The position numbers and the translations under genes are program-made. A stretch of 64,000 nucleotides of DNA from Chloracidobacterium thermophilum B. GTDB taxonomy: Bacteria; Acidobacteriota; Blastocatellia; Chloracidobacteriales; Chloracidobacteriaceae. Below the pieces are notes generated by a model. It did not search any database. It was not told the origin of the DNA and saw only the letters and a list, made by a program, of their open reading frames with translations. Of this stretch, positions 17,408 through 26,614 are shown piece by piece; positions within the stretch are counted from its first letter, which is position 1; every line of letters starts with the position of its first letter. The stretch is taken from NCBI RefSeq assembly GCF_000226295.1, contig NC_016024.1, forward strand, positions 2,215,501-2,279,500. Reading direction: 5' to 3'.

Positions 17408-18181
17408 CTATGATGATGAATGGCATGTCAGGGGCTGACCGGCTGGCGGCGACGGGTGCAACAGCTCTGTCAGCAAGCGGCGGTCAATCTCATCCAGCCG
17501 CGTTTGGTCGGTCAGTAAATCCGGGCGATAGCGCAGCGTTTTGCGCAGGGCGGCCCGCCGCCGCCAGAGTTCGATTTCGGCATGGTTGCCGGTCAGCAGT
17601 TCGGCCGGCACGGCGTGTCCGCGATAGACGGGCGGGCGTGTATAGACCGGATAATCAAGGCGTCCGGTCTGGAAGGATTCCTTCTGGGCTGAGGTCGGGT
17701 TGCCCAAAACGTCCGGCAGCAGGCGGATAACGGCATCCATCACAACCATCGCGGCCGGCTCGCCTCCGCTCAAAACGTAGTCGCCAATGGAAATCTCTTC
17801 GGTGGCCAGGTGTTCCGCGACCCGTTCATCCACCCCTTCGTAGCGCCCACAAATCAGAACAACTTGGGATTGCCGGCTCAGGTGCTGTGCCATGGACTGG
17901 TCAAAGCGGCGTCCCTGGGGCGTCAGCAGGACGACCGATGGGTTGGACTGGCGGTGGGTCAGGGCTTCGACTGCCCGAAAAATCGGCTCCGGCTTGAGCA
18001 CCATGCCATCTTCGCCGCCATAGGGACGATCATCCACGACCTGGTGGCGATCATAGGTCCAGTCGCGCAGGTTGTGGATGCCAATTTCGACCTGGCGACG
18101 CTGGCAGGCGCGCCGGACAATGCCATAGGCCAGAAACCCTTCAAAAAACGCCGGAAATATCGTCAGAACATCGAACCGCAT
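17408..18181 (-). CDS. trmD: tRNA (guanine-N1-)-methyltransferase
   Basis: 257 residues. TrmD methylates G37 of tRNAs with a G at position 36, preventing +1 frameshifts. The knotted SPOUT motifs are present: [46 protein letters not shown] and [20 protein letters not shown]. The C-terminal helical domain includes [16 protein letters not shown]. The tail after residue 240 is Pro/Ser-rich. It follows rimM by 78 bp and precedes rplS by 19 bp on the same strand, the classical order. Confidence 0.97.
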   Translation of the reverse strand: MRFDVLTIFPAFFEGFLAYGIVRRACQRRQVEIGIHNLRDWTYDRHQVVDDRPYGGEDGMVLKPEPIFRAVEALTHRQSNPSVVLLTPQGRRFDQSMAQHLSRQSQVVLICGRYEGVDERVAEHLATEEISIGDYVLSGGEPAAMVVMDAVIRLLPDVLGNPTSAQKESFQTGRLDYPVYTRPPVYRGHAVPAELLTGNHAEIELWRRRAALRKTLRYRPDLLTDQTRLDEIDRRLLTELLHPSPPAGQPLTCHSSS

Positions 18182-18259
18182 GATGTCGCTCGCACTCCCT
18201 CCGGCCGTGTGGGTCTGGTCCCCATCAGCCGCCGGCGTTCTCAGCTACCCGGCTGCCCC

Positions 18260-18802
18260 TCAATCCAGCAGCCCTTCCGGGGGTGAAATCCGAATCCACT
18301 TGGCAACCACATCCACGCTGGTGCAGATGGCACGCACAAACGGCACGAGACATTCCTGGCGGCGTCCGTCGGGGTGTATCCGTTCCACTACCAGCGTTCC
18401 CCCGCCATACGGGGCCACATCCACGACCGTCCCAACGACTTCCCCGCTTTCCAGTTCCACCCGGCAGCCGATGAGATCATCCTGAAAGAACTCATCGGGC
18501 GGCGGGATGACCCGCGCTGAGAGCGGTACACAAACCTGATGCCCGGCCAGCGACTCGACGGCGTTGATGTGGTCCAGACCGACGAACTTCAGAATAACGT
18601 TCCCTTTGTGAAACCAGGCCCGTTCAATCACGGCAGCCCGTGCAGTCCCACGTGGTGGGCGCAGCCACACTGGGACGCCAGGCGCAAACCGTTCGGGGTA
18701 GTCGCTCAGCGACGTAGCCACGACTTCCCCCCGCAGGCCACGGGGGCGGCGGATAGCGGCAATCGTCACGAGTTCTTCGCGCGGGTCAGCCAACACACTC
18801 AT
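18260..18802 (-). CDS. rimM: 16S rRNA processing protein RimM
   Basis: 180 residues with the N-terminal RimM beta-barrel (VTIAAIRRPRGLRGEVVATS, residues about 11-95) and the C-terminal PRC-barrel (DDLIGCRVELESGEVVGTVV, about 105-175). RimM helps mature the 30S head and binds S19. The start ATG overlaps the khpA stop by four bases. Length is typical. Confidence 0.95.
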   Translation of the reverse strand: MSVLADPREELVTIAAIRRPRGLRGEVVATSLSDYPERFAPGVPVWLRPPRGTARAAVIERAWFHKGNVILKFVGLDHINAVESLAGHQVCVPLSARVIPPPDEFFQDDLIGCRVELESGEVVGTVVDVAPYGGGTLVVERIHPDGRRQECLVPFVRAICTSVDVVAKWIRISPPEGLLD

Positions 18803-19038
18803 TCGACGACCTCCAACACCACCCGGCGGGCGGATGTTCCTTCGACGGCGGTCAGCAGGGTACGGATAGCTGTAACAGTACGTCCCTGGCGGCCAATGAC
18901 CTTGCCGATGTCCGGCGGAGCTACGGTCAGCCGGACCACCAACGTGTGGCCGTGCATTTCAGCCGAGGCCGACACGGCTTCGGGGTCATCCACCAGGGCA
19001 CGTGCCAGATGCTCCACCAAACGAACCACGTCTGCCAC
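18799..19038 (-). CDS. khpA: KH-domain RNA-binding protein
   Basis: 79 residues starting at GTG with GAGGAG upstream. The single type II KH domain contains the GxxG loop in IGKVIGRQGRTVTAIRTLL. KhpA (YlqC) proteins bind RNA in a complex with KhpB and affect cell size and translation in Firmicutes; the same role here is inferred. The position between rpsP and rimM is the common one. Its stop overlaps the rimM start. Confidence 0.93.
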   Translation of the reverse strand: MADVVRLVEHLARALVDDPEAVSASAEMHGHTLVVRLTVAPPDIGKVIGRQGRTVTAIRTLLTAVEGTSARRVVLEVVE

Positions 19039-19106
19039 GACCGCTCCTCACCAGGCAACCGACCATCCGACGTTGGCGCTACCGGTGCGAATCAACCACC
19101 ACCGGT

Positions 19107-19376
19107 TCAGGCGGAAGCCTTCGGCACGGCCGCTTCTGCTTCCCGCCGCGCCCGCGCAATCAGGGCCCGGACAGTATCCGACGGCTGTGCGCCGCACTTG
19201 AGCCAGTAATCCACCCGCTCCAGGTTGATCACCAGCTTTTCAGGGTCGGTCAGTGGATCACGATAGCCAAGGGCTTCGATAAAACCGCCATCCCGCTTCG
19301 AGCGTTTTTCGGCCACGACGATTCGATAAAAGGGCCGCCGATGCGTACCACGGCGCGTCAAGCGTATCGAAAGCAC
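19107..19376 (-). CDS. rpsP: 30S ribosomal protein S16
   Basis: 89 residues, GTG start with GGGAGG seven to eight bases upstream. The sequence has the S16 signature (SIRLTRRGTHRRPFYRIVVA at the N-terminus, then GFIEALGYRDPLTDPEKLVI and RVDYWLKCGAQPSDTV). It is a 30S assembly protein bound to 16S rRNA. It follows ffh by 80 bp and leads khpA by 68 bp. Confidence 0.97.
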   Translation of the reverse strand: MLSIRLTRRGTHRRPFYRIVVAEKRSKRDGGFIEALGYRDPLTDPEKLVINLERVDYWLKCGAQPSDTVRALIARARREAEAAVPKASA

Positions 19377-19456
19377 GGCTGATTTCCTCCCAACAGTCTT
19401 GAAAAAAGTTTATTTCCCAACACGCGCTGGCAGCCGCAGCCGCCACAGCACCAACA

Positions 19457-20944
19457 TCATTTCCGCTTCTTTTTCTTTTTCGGGGGCGTATGCTGCTTGC
19501 TCCGCTTGCCGCCCCCGAAACCGCCGCCAAACATGCCACCACCACGTGGACCGGCCGGGAGCATCCCCCCCAGCCCGCCGCCCAAACCACCTCCGAACAG
19601 TCCACCCAGTCCCCCGAAAAGCCCGCCGCGTGTCATCTGCTGCATCATACGGCGCATGATGGAAAATTCCTTGAGCAGTTCCTCGACCTGACGTACCGAA
19701 GTCCCGCTTCCTCTGGCCACGCGCCGCCGCCGGGAAGCGCTGGCTGCCAGCAGGGTATGGTCTTCCCGCTCCTGCTTCGTCATCGAGTTGATGATGGCTT
19801 CTGTTTCCTTGAGTTTCCGCTGCATCATCTGGGTTTGCTGGGGCGTCAGCCGCAGGTTCAGCCCCGGTAGCAATCCATCAGGCAGCATCCCCAGCAGTTT
19901 GTCGAGCGAACCGAGCTTGCCGACCTGGCGCAACTGGGCGCGGTAATCTTCCAGCGTGAAGCGGTTTTCCAGCATCCGCTGCTGAAGGCGCAGCGCCTCG
20001 GCTTCGTCCACCTCCTGCTGCACCTTCTCGATGAGCGACAGAACATCGCCCATGCCCAGGATGCGCTGTGCAATGCGGTCAGGATAAAAGGGTTCGAGAG
20101 CGTCGTACTTTTCGCCTACCCCGACGAATTTGATGGGCTGGCCCGTCATGCTCCGAATGGAGAGCGCCGCCCCGCCGCGTGCATCGCCGTCCATTTTCGA
20201 CAGGATGACGCCGGTCAGCCCGATGCGCTCGTGAAACTCGGTGGCACTGCGTACGGCGTCCTGCCCGATCATGGCATCGGCCACAAAAAGCGTCTCGACG
20301 GGATGGAGTTCGGCCTTGAGCTGGGCAAGTTCCACCATCAACTCGTCGTCAATGTGCAGCCGGCCGGCGGTATCCACCAGCAGCGTATCGAAGCCGCGCA
20401 GTTGGGCTTCCCGGTACGCCGCCCGTGCCAGCTTGAAAGGATCATCGGTCGTGGGGTCTTCATAGACCGGAATGCCGATGGCCTTGCCGATGACGGACAA
20501 CTGATCGCGCGCTGCCGGGCGATACACGTCCACGGAGACGAGAAGCGGATGGCGCTTGCGTTGCTGTGCCAGAAAGCGTGCCAGCTTGCCGGTTGAAGTC
20601 GTCTTGCCTGACCCCTGAAGCCCGACCATCAGGATGACATTCGGCGTCTGGGAGGTAAACGCCAGGTCAGAGGCAGCGCCACCGCCCAGCAGTTCCACCA
20701 TTTCGTCGAAAACAATCTTGACAACCTGCTGTGCCGGCGAAAGGGCTTGCCAGACCTCCTGACCCAGGGCTTTTTCCCTGACCCGCTCGACAAACTGCTT
20801 GACCACCCCATAGTTGACATCCGCTTCAAGCAAAGCAATGCGGATGTCTGTCATGGCGGCGTTGATATGCGCTTCCGTGAGTTTGCTCTCGCCACGAAGC
20901 GTCTTGAGCGTCTTTTTCAGCTTTTCCGAAAGCGCCTCAAACAT
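19457..20944 (-). CDS. ffh: signal recognition particle protein Ffh (SRP54)
   Basis: 495 residues. Domains: N helical bundle (about 1-85), G domain (about 100-295; P-loop GLQGSGKTTSTGKLA, DTAGRLHIDDELM, TGVILSKMDGDARGG) and the Met-rich M domain (about 325-430) that binds 4.5S RNA and signal sequences. The extended C-terminus is very Gly-rich (GGLFGGLGGLFGGG and on) and ends in a Lys-rich cluster; this tail is longer than in E. coli Ffh. It opens the ribosome-maturation block and has its own consensus promoter at 21036-21064. Confidence 0.97.
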   Translation of the reverse strand: MFEALSEKLKKTLKTLRGESKLTEAHINAAMTDIRIALLEADVNYGVVKQFVERVREKALGQEVWQALSPAQQVVKIVFDEMVELLGGGAASDLAFTSQTPNVILMVGLQGSGKTTSTGKLARFLAQQRKRHPLLVSVDVYRPAARDQLSVIGKAIGIPVYEDPTTDDPFKLARAAYREAQLRGFDTLLVDTAGRLHIDDELMVELAQLKAELHPVETLFVADAMIGQDAVRSATEFHERIGLTGVILSKMDGDARGGAALSIRSMTGQPIKFVGVGEKYDALEPFYPDRIAQRILGMGDVLSLIEKVQQEVDEAEALRLQQRMLENRFTLEDYRAQLRQVGKLGSLDKLLGMLPDGLLPGLNLRLTPQQTQMMQRKLKETEAIINSMTKQEREDHTLLAASASRRRRVARGSGTSVRQVEELLKEFSIMRRMMQQMTRGGLFGGLGGLFGGGLGGGLGGMLPAGPRGGGMFGGGFGGGKRSKQHTPPKKKKKRK

Positions 20945-21035
20945 CGGTCATCCTCCCGCACCCCATTTTCCCGCGTTTTATGGGGTGACATCCGGCAGAC
21001 AGTCGGGGGCCATGCTCCCACAAAGGAAAGCGTTG

Positions 21036-21064
21036 AGCATAGCGACCGGCAGAAAACACGTCAA
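21036..21064 (-). promoter_or_regulatory. sigma70-type promoter of the ffh-rplS operon
   Basis: Minus strand TTGACG (21064-21059), exactly 17 bp, TATGCT (21041-21036). Transcription would begin near 21029, leaving a leader of about 85 nt before ffh. No other signal was seen in the 270-bp divergent gap to the patatin gene. Confidence 0.75.
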
Positions 21065-21214
21065 GCGTGATGCCAACCGCTCGCCACTCGCCTCCCAACC
21101 GGACTAGGCCATTTCCGGTCCAGCCGCTACACTTGCTTTCCCCCTGGCGATGGACGAACCCATCCCCTTGCAGTCGCTGCCGGCGTCAGAAGCCGGGCGG
21201 CTTCTGTGACATCC

Positions 21215-21973
21215 ATGGCAGACCTGCTCTCATCCGCCCGCCTTGGACTGGCCCTGAGCGGTGGCGGCCCGCGCGGACTGGCCCATATCGGCGTCATCAA
21301 GGCGCTCGACGCCTACGGTCTCAAACCTGACTTCATCGCTGGAACCAGCGCTGGCAGCATCGTCGGCGCTATGCTGGCCGCTGGCATGAACTGGCGTGAA
21401 ATGCGCGCCATCGCTGCTTCCATTTTCTGGCCGGAACTCTTTGACGGCAAAAACCTGGAACGTTTCTGCGCGCAACACCTGCCAGCCACCTTTGCCGAGC
21501 TGCGGTATCCCTTCGTGGCCATTGCCGGCGAGTGGCCCTCGCGGCGGATGGTCATCCTGCGGGAAGGTGACCTGCCGAGTGCCATCAGCGCCAGTTGCGC
21601 GCTGCCGGGCGTACGCCGGCCGGTCCAGCGCGACGGGCTTTCCCTGCTCGACGGCGGCATTGCCTGTCCGCTTCCGGCGGAACCGGTCCGTGACATGGGC
21701 GCCACTTATGTCATCGCTTCGGATGTCCTTGGGATTTCTTCCGTCCTGCGCGCCGTCGGTGTCGAGCCAACGACACCAACCGTCCGCCGGTTTTTTCCCC
21801 ATCACTACCGGCAGGCGCTGGACGCAGCCGACATCCTGATTTCGCCGGCCATTCCACTCGTCGGGATGCTGCCCGTCGGTCGCGGACTCGATGCCGTCAT
21901 CGCCGCTGGCGAAGCCGCAACCTATGCCGTTCTCGACCGCCAACGGCAACTGCGGCTTCAGCAAACGGCCTGA
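21215..21973 (+). CDS. patatin-like phospholipase / esterase
   Basis: 252 residues from the ATG at 21215; a GTG nine bases upstream is possible. It is a serine-aspartate dyad hydrolase of the patatin/RssA type. Visible: the oxyanion loop SGGGPRGLAHIG (residues 15-26), nucleophile S45 in GTSAGS and D146 in the DGG motif. Related proteins hydrolyse acyl chains of phospholipids. No signal peptide, so likely cytoplasmic or membrane-peripheral. It is a lone gene facing the S9 peptidase gene 47 bp away. Confidence 0.85.
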   Translation: MADLLSSARLGLALSGGGPRGLAHIGVIKALDAYGLKPDFIAGTSAGSIVGAMLAAGMNWREMRAIAASIFWPELFDGKNLERFCAQHLPATFAELRYPFVAIAGEWPSRRMVILREGDLPSAISASCALPGVRRPVQRDGLSLLDGGIACPLPAEPVRDMGATYVIASDVLGISSVLRAVGVEPTTPTVRRFFPHHYRQALDAADILISPAIPLVGMLPVGRGLDAVIAAGEAATYAVLDRQRQLRLQQTA

Positions 21974-22020
21974 AGTGGCGGCCCTTGCCCCTGCTTCTCT
22001 CCGCCATCCACATCCGGCGC

Positions 22021-24312
22021 TTACAGATGTTTTTCAATGAAGGCCAGCATGCGCCCGTAGAGGTGTTTGACCCGGTAGGGCGTGACCACCCCGTGGCGGG
22101 ATTGCGGATAGGGCAGGAACTCAAAGGGACGGTCGGCTTTGTGCAGGGCATCGATGAGCTGCACGGAGTTGCGCGGATGCACATTGTCATCCATCAGCCC
22201 GTGAACGAGCAGCAACGGCCCGTGGAGGTGCCGGGCGGCAGCCACGACGGAACTTCGTTCGTAGCCTTCCGGGTTATCCTGCGGCAGCTTCATGTAGCGT
22301 TCCGTGTAAATTGAGTCGTAGTTGCGCCAATCCGTGACCGGCGCACCGGCAATGCCACACTTGAACACCGTGCTGTGTGTAAGGGCGTAGGCTGTGATGT
22401 AGCCCCCGTAGCTCCACCCCCACAGACCGATCCGGTTGCCATCCACATAAGGGAGCGTCTTCAGATAGGCCACCCCATCTTCCAGGTCGCGCAGTTCCAG
22501 TTCACCAAGCCGCCCGTAAATCGGCGCCATTGACCGCATCCCTTTGCCGCTGGCCGAACGGTTGTCACATATCCAGACCAGGTAGCCCCGCTGCGCCAGC
22601 AACTGGTGCCAGAGCATGCGCTGTCCGCCCCACCGGTCCACGACCGACTGCGCCCCCGGGCCGCTGTAGGCATAGCACCAGACCGGATATTTCTTCTGCG
22701 GATCGAAATCCGGCGGACGCAGCAGCATGGCTTCCATTACGAAGCCATCGCGGGTTTTGACCTGCTGAAAGTCAGGACGCGCCAGGCCGTACTCGGCGGC
22801 CAGCGCCCGCGCCTCGGCGTTATCGGCGATGATGCGCACCAGCTTGCCGTCAGCCTGGTGGAGCGTGATTTGCGGCGGCGTCGTGACTGTGCTCGACACA
22901 TCGAAGTACGCCGTACAGGTCGCATTGAACTCCGCCGCATGGGTTCCTTCGGTCTGGCTCAGGCGGGTCAGCCCTGTGCCGTCCAGTTGGATGCGGTACA
23001 GGTGATTGGCAATCGGTGAGTGTGCCGCAGCGGCAAAATACACTTGCCCGTTGGCGACGCCATACAACTCACGCACATCCCACTCGCCCTGTGTCACCGC
23101 CCGCAGGCGTTTCCCGTCCGCCGCGTGGTGGTAGAGATGCCGAAAGCCGGTCTGATCGCTCTGCCAAAGAAACGACCCATCCGGGAGAAAAGTGGGTAGC
23201 TCGACCACTTCCACCCACGCCGTCGCACTCTCTTCCCGCAGCAGCCGCTCCGGCGCCGCCGGGCGTGGCAGTGGCGGCATGCTTTCCAGCATCAGTACCG
23301 TCGTTGTGTTGAGATCAAGCCGTGTCTGGCGTCGGTTCTGTACCTCGAACAACAGCGTGTTGGGCTGCTGAGGATGCCATCCGACGCGGGTGACGATCCG
23401 ATCATCGGCCGGATACGCCTGCAAGCTGACTTCAGCAGTCTCGCCCTCACAGGTGGCCACGTGCAGCGACACCAGCGGGTTCGGATCGCCGGCCTGTGGG
23501 TAGTGCGTCCGCTCCACGCGCTGCCGAAAGGGTACGTCATCGGTCAGGACGTGGACGGGCACCGCCGTATCATCCAACCGCAGGTAGGCCAGCAACGTCC
23601 CCGTCGCATTCCACCAGTAGCCCCGGCGCTTCCCACGCCCATAGACTTCTTCTTCATACACCCAGTCGAGGATGCCGTTGAACACACTGCTTGAGCCGTC
23701 CTGTGTCAGCCGGCGTTCGGCCGGCGGCGTGGCGGTCAGGTCAAGCAGATACAGATCGTTGTCCCGTACAAAACTGACGCGCCGGCCGTCGGGACTGAAG
23801 TCATATTCCTCTTCGGCCGCACCGGGTGATGTGGTGAGCCGCTGGGCACGGTCGGTCGTGAAGTCGTAGAGATACAGGTCATTGTCGGCACTGAGCAGCA
23901 CGCGGCGGAAAGCAGCATCGAAAATGGCTCCCCGGAGTGTAGCTGCCGTGCGACTGTCATCCGCCGCCATGCCGGCGGCTTCCAGGGCGGACTGCATCCG
24001 CGCCGGGTCGTGGAAGGGTGTCCGTTTGCCGGTCAGCGCCTCGACCTGCACCACTTCGTACTGGCGCGTCTGGGCATTGACCTCAAAGGACAGGTACTGC
24101 TTCCCGTCGGGCAACCAGACGAGACGCGGCAGATTGCCGGAAAAATTCACCCGCTGGACGGGATCGAACAGGGCTTCCAGGGTGAGTCGCTTTGTGGACT
24201 TGTCTGCCGTCCGGCTGTTCACAGCCACACGCGACACGGCCGGTGTCGCCGCAACCAGAAGGGCTGCACCAAGGAGTGCCAGCCGGGCCGCCGACCATCG
24301 AAAATATGTCAT
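22021..24312 (-). CDS. S9 family peptidase, dipeptidyl-peptidase IV-like
   Basis: 763 residues from the ATG at 24312, chosen because a signal peptide follows at once (LALLGAALLVAATPAVS) and GGAGA lies about ten bases upstream; the frame is open to 24459. The N-terminal part (about 60-500) is the DPP IV eight-bladed propeller type (YDFSPDGRRVSFVRDNDLYL). The alpha/beta-hydrolase domain carries S634 in GWSYGG, D708 in DDNVH and H740 in SRHG; all three catalytic residues are present. Such enzymes cut dipeptides, often Xaa-Pro, in the periplasm. A Glu pair for binding the free amino end is likely at the EEEVYG segment. Confidence 0.93.
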   Translation of the reverse strand: MTYFRWSAARLALLGAALLVAATPAVSRVAVNSRTADKSTKRLTLEALFDPVQRVNFSGNLPRLVWLPDGKQYLSFEVNAQTRQYEVVQVEALTGKRTPFHDPARMQSALEAAGMAADDSRTAATLRGAIFDAAFRRVLLSADNDLYLYDFTTDRAQRLTTSPGAAEEEYDFSPDGRRVSFVRDNDLYLLDLTATPPAERRLTQDGSSSVFNGILDWVYEEEVYGRGKRRGYWWNATGTLLAYLRLDDTAVPVHVLTDDVPFRQRVERTHYPQAGDPNPLVSLHVATCEGETAEVSLQAYPADDRIVTRVGWHPQQPNTLLFEVQNRRQTRLDLNTTTVLMLESMPPLPRPAAPERLLREESATAWVEVVELPTFLPDGSFLWQSDQTGFRHLYHHAADGKRLRAVTQGEWDVRELYGVANGQVYFAAAAHSPIANHLYRIQLDGTGLTRLSQTEGTHAAEFNATCTAYFDVSSTVTTPPQITLHQADGKLVRIIADNAEARALAAEYGLARPDFQQVKTRDGFVMEAMLLRPPDFDPQKKYPVWCYAYSGPGAQSVVDRWGGQRMLWHQLLAQRGYLVWICDNRSASGKGMRSMAPIYGRLGELELRDLEDGVAYLKTLPYVDGNRIGLWGWSYGGYITAYALTHSTVFKCGIAGAPVTDWRNYDSIYTERYMKLPQDNPEGYERSSVVAAARHLHGPLLLVHGLMDDNVHPRNSVQLIDALHKADRPFEFLPYPQSRHGVVTPYRVKHLYGRMLAFIEKHL

Positions 24313-24467
24313 GCCAGTGTTTCTCCAGTGATTTGACGCCATTTGCCAACCTGCCATGTTCGGCCATGGCGAATGCCATGTCCAGTCACCAGCGCCATGC
24401 GACAGTGGGTGCCGAGCTGTCTCCGGCGGCTTGGCCAACGGTGGCGGCTTCCGGCACACTGCGCCGC

Positions 24468-25214
24468 ATGATTGTCGCCAAGCAGCTCGTCAAGGTGTAT
24501 CGTGACCGCAAGCGTGGCGAAGTGCGTGCCGTGGATGGCATCAGTTTCACGGTTCGTCCCGGAGAGATTTTCGGGCTTCTGGGCGCCAACGGCGCCGGGA
24601 AAACCACGACGCTGCGTATGCTCGGCACGCTGCTACAACCCACCGACGGCACGGCCTATGTAGCCGGTTTCGATGTGCGGCTCGAACCGGAAAACGTCCG
24701 CGCCAACATCGGCTTTCTTTCGACGACGACGGCGCTGTACGGCCGCCTGACCGTCCGGGAAATGGTGGAATACTTCGGACGCCTCCACGGCCTTGACGAA
24801 ACGACCCTGCGCCGGCGCATTGACGAGATTTTCACCACGCTGGATATGCACGACTTTGCCAAAGCACGCTGCGACACCCTCTCGACCGGGCAGAAGCAGC
24901 GGACTTCGATTGCCCGCTCGATCATTCACGAACCGTCCGTCATGATTTTCGACGAACCGACGACCGGCCTCGACGTGATGACCTCACGGACAATTGTCGG
25001 TTTCATCCGGCGCTGCCGGGACGAAGGGCGCACAGTCATTTTCTCGACCCACGTCATGAGCGAAGCCGAACGGCTCTGCGACCGCATCGGGATTGTTCAC
25101 GCCGGGCGGCTCGTGGCCACGGGTACGCTGGCGGAACTGCGGCAACAAACCGGGGCCACGTTCCTGGAAGAGGTGTTTTTACGGCTGGTTGCGCCTGACC
25201 AGCCAGACCTATGA
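24468..25214 (+). CDS. ABC transporter ATP-binding protein (NatA-like)
   Basis: 248 residues from the ATG at 24468; the upstream in-frame extension would overlap the divergent peptidase gene. Walker A (GLLGANGAGKTTTLRMLG), the signature LSTGQKQRTSIARS and Walker B (VMIFDEPTTGLD), followed by a D-loop and the switch His in FSTHVMSEAERL, are all present. Residues span the normal length of a nucleotide-binding subunit. The signature LSTGQ instead of LSGGQ is typical of NatA-type exporters. The permease gene begins 51 bp downstream. The exported substrate could be Na+ or a drug; not determinable. Confidence 0.92.
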   Translation: MIVAKQLVKVYRDRKRGEVRAVDGISFTVRPGEIFGLLGANGAGKTTTLRMLGTLLQPTDGTAYVAGFDVRLEPENVRANIGFLSTTTALYGRLTVREMVEYFGRLHGLDETTLRRRIDEIFTTLDMHDFAKARCDTLSTGQKQRTSIARSIIHEPSVMIFDEPTTGLDVMTSRTIVGFIRRCRDEGRTVIFSTHVMSEAERLCDRIGIVHAGRLVATGTLAELRQQTGATFLEEVFLRLVAPDQPDL

Positions 25215-25265
25215 ACCCATTAGTCGCCCGGACGAACGGCGACACAACCCCGCACAAGACGCACC

Positions 25266-26522
25266 ATGCCCAACGATCTGCCTGCCGTCTCCCGCCCCCC
25301 GGATGTGTCCCCCCGGCCGCGGTCGCGTCCCGTATGGCGACGCCTCTGGTTCATCTATGAGAAGGAAATGCGTGAAACCCTGCGCGACAAGCGGGTGCTG
25401 TTCGGCGTTTTCATCTCACCGCTGCTCATCACGCCGCTGCTGCTGGTGGTCATTGGCTACTTTGCTAACCGGAAGGCAGCGGAAGAAAGGGCGGAAGTCC
25501 TGACGATTGCGGTTGTGGGGGCACCTGCAATGCTCCAGGAAGCCTTGGCGCGGACGCCTTCAATTTCACTGCTGCTGGTTGAAGCTGCCCAGGAGGCCGA
25601 TGCCCTGATTGCCCAGCGCAAGGCACGGGCGGCGCTCATTGCCCCACCGGAGGCTGAACAGGCATTGGCCAACAACCAGACGCTGGCGCTCGAACTTGTC
25701 TTCGACCCCTCCAACGAAAAATCCATCGCGGCCATGCGGCGGGTGCAGGACGCGCTGGAGGAGTTCAACCGCGCGACGACCGGCGAACGTCTGAAGCGGC
25801 TCAACCTGGACCCGTCGCTCGTGACGCCGACCACCCTGACCAAACGCAGTGTCGCTTCGGACAAAAACATCGGCGGTCTCATTCTGGGGGCGCTGCTGCC
25901 TTACCTCATCGTCCTGACGGCGGCTTTTGGCGGAATGACGAGTGCCTTTGATCTGGGCGCCGGCGAAAAAGAACGTGGGACGATGGAAACGCTGCTGGTG
26001 TCACCGGCGACCCGTACCGAGATCATTCTGGGCAAGACCCTGACCATCGTGACCGTCAGTTTTGCCTCGGCCCTGTTTACCATCATTGGACTGGTTGGCT
26101 CGTTTGCCATCGGGTTGAGTTACTTTGCGCAGCTTACACAGGGCAAAATTGCCATTTCCTACACGGCGGTTGCCGTCATGACACTGGTGACGCTCCCGCT
26201 CACGCTGCTGACTTCGTCGCTGCTGATGATCCTTTCGGCCTTTGCGCGCAACCAGAAAGAGGCGCAGTCCTATTCGCTGCCTTTCGTCATGGTTGTCATT
26301 CTGCCGGCCCTGGTGTCGTTGTTCGTCGGGGACGAAAACCCGCTGGGGATGAGCCTCATCCCGCTGCTCAACTGTGCTCTGGCCATCAAGCAATCCCTGG
26401 CCGGCTCACTGACCGTCGGATTCTTCGGGCTGACCCTGCTTTCGTCGGCCGTGTATGCCACGCTGGCCATTGCCGTGTGCACGGCGCTTTTCAATCGGGA
26501 GGAAATTCTGTTCCGCTCCTAG
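25266..26522 (+). CDS. ABC-2 type transporter permease (NatB-like)
   Basis: 418 residues. One membrane helix at about 46-66 (LFGVFISPLLITPLLLVVIG) is followed by a large extracytoplasmic loop (about 70-205) and five to six helices at the C-terminus (for example LILGALLPYLIVLTAAFGGM and LPFVMVVILPALVSLFVG). The motif GEKERGTMETLLVSPATRTE is characteristic of ABC-2/NatB permeases. It partners the preceding ATPase. Its stop is the last ordinary GC-rich coding sequence before the AT-richer island starting at about 26560. Confidence 0.9.
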   Translation: MPNDLPAVSRPPDVSPRPRSRPVWRRLWFIYEKEMRETLRDKRVLFGVFISPLLITPLLLVVIGYFANRKAAEERAEVLTIAVVGAPAMLQEALARTPSISLLLVEAAQEADALIAQRKARAALIAPPEAEQALANNQTLALELVFDPSNEKSIAAMRRVQDALEEFNRATTGERLKRLNLDPSLVTPTTLTKRSVASDKNIGGLILGALLPYLIVLTAAFGGMTSAFDLGAGEKERGTMETLLVSPATRTEIILGKTLTIVTVSFASALFTIIGLVGSFAIGLSYFAQLTQGKIAISYTAVAVMTLVTLPLTLLTSSLLMILSAFARNQKEAQSYSLPFVMVVILPALVSLFVGDENPLGMSLIPLLNCALAIKQSLAGSLTVGFFGLTLLSSAVYATLAIAVCTALFNREEILFRS

Positions 26523-26554
26523 TGTCAGATATCCAGGTACCCATGGAAGCCTGG

Positions 26555-26561
26555 GTTGGGC
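26555..26561 (+). other. GTTGGGC heptamer at the left edge of the AT-richer island
   Basis: This heptamer matches the integron core-site consensus GTTRRRY and lies 33 bp after the permease stop, where base composition drops. It is the mirror complement of GCCCAAC at 29197-29203. Seven bases alone can occur by chance; it gains weight only from its place. See the finding on the possible gene cassette. Confidence 0.4.
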
Positions 26562-26614
26562 AGACGAAGTCCATACATGCTTTACCTGTGGACGATACGC
26601 GAAGGATACCTAGT